64,000 nt of DNA from Paenibacillus sp. cl123 (lineage in GTDB: Bacteria; Bacillota; Bacilli; Paenibacillales; NBRC-103111). Numbering within the stretch: position 1 is the first letter of the stretch; each line of letters begins with the position of its first letter. The stretch lies in NCBI RefSeq assembly GCF_900101595.1, contig NZ_FMYY01000011.1, forward strand, positions 10,173 through 74,172, written 5' to 3'. Shown here in pieces: positions 61,217 through 64,000 of the stretch. The position numbers and the translations under genes are program-made. The notes beneath the pieces were generated by a model. The model made no database searches. It saw only the letters and a program-made list of their open reading frames with translations, and had not been told where the DNA came from.

Positions 61217-61463
61217 GCTGGCGCAGCAGCGGCCTCGTGCGGCATTCATCCTTCCCGGCCTCGACTGAAACTTCCGGGAGCCGAACGCCGTCTATAAAGA
61301 AAAGCTCCTGACCGGAGCTATTCGAGGAAGATACATGCGTGTTTTAGCGGCAGCTTTTCTGGCGAGCAGAAAATTCGCGAAGCAAACTTTCTCTACTCTA
61401 TAAATATCCCTCTTAGCCGGACCAACCGAACCGTTATGTCCCAGACAGAAAGGAAATACATCT

Positions 61464-62351
61464 ATGTGGAATTCACGTCAAGCCCGCCTGATCGCAAGCG
61501 CGTTAGCCGCCTGCGTCCTGCTGCTCTCCGGCTGTACCGGCCTGTCGCTTCCGCAGCCGGATTCCCGGCAGCAGCCTGCGGCGCCGCCTGCCCAAACGCC
61601 CGGAAACGGGGGCGCCGAGCAGCCCGGCAAGTCTGCCGCACCGGATGCACCGGGTGCGCTGCCCGGCTCTACGGCCAAGGATCAGCCGCCTGCCGGAGGA
61701 GACGCGACGGCCAAGCCGCCCGCAGGGGGCAAAGAAGGCGCTGTTCAGGTTATCGCGAAGCCTGCCGAGATCGCCGTCCTGGTCAACAAGCTGAACAAGC
61801 TGCCGGACAACTACAAGCCGCAGGACCTCGTCGATCCGGACGTGGCCTTTATTTTCAAGGAGAAGCTGGAGAAGCGCAAAATGCGCAAGGAAGCCGCAGC
61901 GTCGCTGGAGAAGCTGTTCCAGGCCGCCAAGGAAGCGGGCTACCCGTTGGCCGGCGTATCGGCTTACCGCTCTCACCAGACGCAAACCTCCCTCTACAAT
62001 AACTATGTAAAGCAGCATGGCGAACAAGAAGCCAATACGTTCAGCGCCAAGCCGGGCCAAAGCGAGCATGAAACCGGGCTGGCGATCGACGTGGCGGGTG
62101 CCAATGGCAAATGTCCGGCCCAGGATTGCTTCGGAGCCACCAAAGAAGCGAAGTGGCTGGCCGAGCACGCCTCCGAATACGGGTTTATTATCCGGTATCC
62201 GAAGGGCAAGGAAGCCATCACCGGCTACCAATACGAGCCTTGGCATCTGCGCTATGTCGGCGTCCAGCTTGCCAAGGAGCTGACAAAGCAGGGCCTGACG
62301 CTGGAGGAGTATTACAGCAAGGGCGTTCCAGTTAACAAGCCGAGCAGCTAA
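61464..62351 (+). CDS. D-alanyl-D-alanine carboxypeptidase lipoprotein (M15B, VanY-like)
   Basis: A lipoprotein signal (ALAACVLLLSGC) is followed by a long Pro/Ala/Gly-rich linker (about 25-95). The peptidase domain (about 105-290) has VSAYRSHQTQTSLYNNYV (first zinc-site block), SEHETGLAIDVAG (SxHxxGxAxD with zinc His and Asp) and EPWHLRYVG (second zinc His and catalytic Glu). It would trim D-Ala from peptidoglycan stem peptides at the outer face of the membrane. AGAAAGGAAA lies before ATG 61464. There is no van-type regulator nearby, so a wall-remodelling role is more likely than resistance. Confidence 0.94.
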   Translation: MWNSRQARLIASALAACVLLLSGCTGLSLPQPDSRQQPAAPPAQTPGNGGAEQPGKSAAPDAPGALPGSTAKDQPPAGGDATAKPPAGGKEGAVQVIAKPAEIAVLVNKLNKLPDNYKPQDLVDPDVAFIFKEKLEKRKMRKEAAASLEKLFQAAKEAGYPLAGVSAYRSHQTQTSLYNNYVKQHGEQEANTFSAKPGQSEHETGLAIDVAGANGKCPAQDCFGATKEAKWLAEHASEYGFIIRYPKGKEAITGYQYEPWHLRYVGVQLAKELTKQGLTLEEYYSKGVPVNKPSS

Positions 62352-62461
62352 AGGCAAGGCGGGGCCGCTCCGCTCTGAACATCTGTATAACGTTCATTTG
62401 TGCGACCGTGTATCTGTGTATCGCGGCTTGCCGGCCCTCCGAGCCCTTAGCTCAAAGGCAC

Positions 62462-62512
62462 AAAAAAGAGCTCTAAGCAACCAAGCGGCTTGGTTGCCTA
62501 GAGCTCTTTTTC
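62462..62512. terminator. Strong bidirectional terminator
   Basis: AAAAAAGAGCTCTA...GCAACCAA pairs with TTGGTTGC...TAGAGCTCTTTTT, a stem of about 22 bases with a five-base loop. It ends the VanY-like gene and the convergent MEKHLA gene; the last bases overlap its stop. Confidence 0.93.
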
Positions 62513-62991
62513 TAATCCAGACGCCGGTAACGCTCAAATGCCGCTGCCTGACCGCAGCGAACGCCCGTCTCATCGAGAACATTCCATACTGTGGCCTGCT
62601 CGATGACGAATCGGCGGCCGCTTGCGGAAATGCGCACACCGCTGTAATCGCTGACAAAACCCTGCTCCCGCACAGCCCGCATGAATGCCTCCCGGGTATC
62701 GCGCTCCACCTTCTCCGCTGTCAACCGGGAAGGCGTCCTGGTGAACGTCTCCCAGTCCATCTCCCACAGGTCCAGAGCTTGCTTGCTGCCGAAGTTCAAG
62801 ACCGGGTCCGCTTCCATGCCATGAGACAGGATATAAAGCGGAGCCAGATATAAGCTCTCGGCCGCTCTCCGCGGCTCCACCTCTCCGATCAAGGAGCGGC
62901 CGGTCCAATGGCGGTAGCTGCGGATGACCCGAAGCGCATGCTCATCGGTGGAACCAATCCCTCTCCGAACGCTGCTCGCCACTCTACCCAC
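62512..62991 (-). CDS. MEKHLA-domain protein
   Basis: The 159-residue soluble protein has the MEKHLA pattern (PF08670, PAS-related): LRVIRSYRHWTGRSLI, AESLYLAPLYILSHGMEADPVLNFGSKQALDLWEMDWETF, PSRLTAEKVERDTREAFM and GVRISASGRRFVIEQATVWNVLDETG. Such proteins are found in plants, cyanobacteria and Bacillales and are of unknown function. GGAGG lies before ATG 62991. It is monocistronic, sharing a terminator with the VanY-like gene. Confidence 0.88.
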   Translation of the reverse strand: MGRVASSVRRGIGSTDEHALRVIRSYRHWTGRSLIGEVEPRRAAESLYLAPLYILSHGMEADPVLNFGSKQALDLWEMDWETFTRTPSRLTAEKVERDTREAFMRAVREQGFVSDYSGVRISASGRRFVIEQATVWNVLDETGVRCGQAAAFERYRRLD

Positions 62992-63257
62992 CTCCTTCCT
63001 GTTACCGCATAAAGACTATGATTTCGCCCCGGCACCGGAAAACTCCTCCCGAACGAAGCGTAAGCCCCGGTTGCATGGCCAGCCGCCCCGCCCTATAAGC
63101 CGCAGACCGCCTATCCCATCAAAATGCTGTACCGCCTCAAGCGCCATTTCTTCGTTCCCTGAGCGCACAAGCGGACATCCATTGCCGCCCCGCATAACCG
63201 GACTCGATTTCATAGAAAAGCAGGAGGCCCTTTCCGAAGAAGGACTCTCCTGCTGCA

Positions 63258-63342
63258 CTTGCGGCCTCCCATGCGGAGACTCATACTATTCGCTTACTTG
63301 CGGCTTCCGATACAGAGACTCGTATTGTTCGCTCCCTTGCGG
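63258..63342. repeat. 39-bp imperfect tandem repeat
   Basis: CTTGCGG recurs at 63258, 63297 and 63336, exactly 39 bases apart. The inner sequence (GAGACTCATACTATTCGCT versus GAGACTCGTATTGTTCGCT) is clearly related. The 13-codon period fits coding origin. Confidence 0.8.
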
Positions 63343-63394
63343 TCCCGGATCATGGCGGCGAGCAGCTCGCTTCCTGCCGTTTCTCCGTACGGTA

Positions 63395-63408
63395 TTCGTT
63401 ATAACGAA
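63395..63408. promoter_or_regulatory. Perfect 14-bp palindrome near the transglutaminase gene end
   Basis: TTCGTTATAACGAA is fully self-complementary, 12 bases beyond the transglutaminase stop codon. It might be a protein-binding site or a remnant; no T-run is adjacent. Confidence 0.4.
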
Positions 63409-63420
63409 CAGCAAGAGCTG

Positions 63421-64000
63421 TTAATAAACCTTGGAGGCTTTATAGTCGCCGGCGTTTTTCGCAAATGTCCGGCTGCCCGTGCCTGCATCGACAGTCGTGT
63501 CGACGGTCAACCATTCACCATCTATCAAAATCTCATTCCATGCGTGATATTCCTTGACATTCTTCGATTCTCCCATGAGCAGCTTGGTCGGAATGCCCAA
63601 GCTTCTGTTCATAGCTGCGAACAAGGAGGCATAATCGTAGCAGATGCCCTTTTGTACGGCGAGCACTTGATCGAGATCCGGGATATAGCCTGTCTGCACG
63701 CTGGCAGCCAGCTCGTAGTCGTAGACGAGGTTGCTGGCGATATACGAGTAGATCGCTTCGGCCTTCTCGCGTTCCGTCTTCAGATCCTTCGTCAGCTCCA
63801 GCGCTTTATCCGTCACCGTCTGCGCTTCGTGCCAATTCACATTCTGGATCGAATGCAGGTAAACATCGGACTTATCCTGCATGTCCAGCTCAAGCATATC
63901 GCTATGAACCGGTTTATATTTATTTCCCGTCACTTGCTGAAGGATCGAGATTTTATAAGTGCCATTATCGAGCTGCAGCGGAAAATATTCCTCTTCGCCG
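63421..64000 (-). CDS. Transglutaminase-like protein, partial at the right edge
   Basis: The frame stays open from 64000 down to its stop at 63421, so the 5' end is outside the window; GTG at 63933 is internal. The visible 193 residues have the transglutaminase catalytic set: Cys in QKGICYDYASLFAAMNRSLGIPTKLL, His in VKEYHAWNEIL and Asp in WLTVDTTVDAG. The segment upstream (LTKDLKTEREKAEAIYSYIASNLVYDYEL) is the usual lead-in helix. Secreted proteins of this kind in Bacillales may cross-link or cleave peptide bonds. It is probably preceded by a signal peptide and surface domains that I cannot see. Confidence 0.88.
   Translation of the reverse strand, partial: GEEEYFPLQLDNGTYKISILQQVTGNKYKPVHSDMLELDMQDKSDVYLHSIQNVNWHEAQTVTDKALELTKDLKTEREKAEAIYSYIASNLVYDYELAASVQTGYIPDLDQVLAVQKGICYDYASLFAAMNRSLGIPTKLLMGESKNVKEYHAWNEILIDGEWLTVDTTVDAGTGSRTFAKNAGDYKASKVY

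Larger units (their letters stand above)
62992..63420. other. Intergenic region with tandem repeats and a palindrome
   Basis: This 429-base stretch has no gene I can support. It contains 2.2 copies of a 39-bp repeat and a perfect 14-bp palindrome. A plus-strand frame over it would encode a Cys-rich repeat, and a minus-strand frame ending GGWPCNRGLRFVREEF has protein-like bits but a stop in the repeat, so it may be a decayed gene. Confidence 0.5.

Noticed and set aside
1-64000. tRNA, rRNA, CRISPR, insertion sequences or prophage
   Set aside because: I looked for cloverleaf-like ends, regularly spaced short repeats, transposase motifs and phage genes and recognised none; the tandem repeats present are within or next to ordinary genes.

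Overview
The window looks like chromosomal DNA of a spore-forming, Gram-positive member of the Paenibacillaceae (Paenibacillus or a close relative). The evidence is fairly high-GC coding sequence with strong AGGAGG-type ribosome binding sites, frequent TTG/GTG starts, several S-layer homology (SLH) proteins, a YesM/YesN-type two-component pair, Gfo/Idh/MocA plus sugar-isomerase pairs and a YkuK-type protein. I recognise no tRNA, rRNA, CRISPR array, insertion sequence or phage module.

Layout. 0.1-5.9 kb: secreted RCC1-propeller protein, SLH/PrcB-like protein, and a DUF5680 gene with a LexA-like box inside its promoter. 6.0-9.7 kb: a three-gene sugar ABC importer (lipoprotein, double ATPase, permease). 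9.8-14.4 kb: assimilatory/detoxifying nitrite module (nirB, nirD, formate/nitrite channel) behind a perfect FNR-type box. 14.5-21.0 kb: a small spore-protein-like gene, an SLH-CAP protein, an MHYT histidine kinase with a YdjM-like membrane protein, an AIM24/coiled-coil pair and an unlisted 43-residue membrane peptide. 21.2-23.0 kb: an acyltransferase behind a second FNR-type promoter, and a YkuK homologue. 23.3-28.4 kb: an AT-richer two-gene patch (giant secreted DUF4838 protein plus AraC regulator), probably acquired. 28.5-37.7 kb: a nine-gene catabolic operon (IclR, SDR, HemL-like aminotransferase, MlrC/M81, M20 deacylase, RidA, D-threonine-aldolase-like enzyme, SMP-30 lactonase, FAH-type hydrolase) with an IclR-type operator on its promoter. 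38.1-42.1 kb: MerR regulator with its 19-bp-spacer target promoter, an epimerase-like gene, and an isomerase/oxidoreductase pair. 42.3-45.6 kb: YesMN two-component system. 45.8-49.9 kb: a D-amino-acid module (DauR/YheO-like regulator, DSD1-type enzyme, D-aminoacylase, RidA). 50-64 kb: polysaccharide deacetylase, DUF2935, a 2.7-kilo-residue SLH-FN3-RHS protein with an unassigned C-terminal tip, NfrA-like flavoprotein, VanY-like carboxypeptidase, MEKHLA protein and a transglutaminase-like gene cut by the window edge.

How it fits together. The two most promising systems are metabolic. The IclR operon mixes sugar-acid enzymes (SDR, SMP-30, FAH) with amino-acid/peptide enzymes (MlrC, M20, RidA, DSD1, aminotransferase), and I cannot match it to a known pathway. 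A second, simpler DSD1-RidA module about 9 kb away sits under a DauR-type regulator. Regulation is unusually readable here: two FNR promoters with identical geometry, a LexA-like promoter, a MerR-type promoter and an IclR-type operator can all be read directly from the bases.
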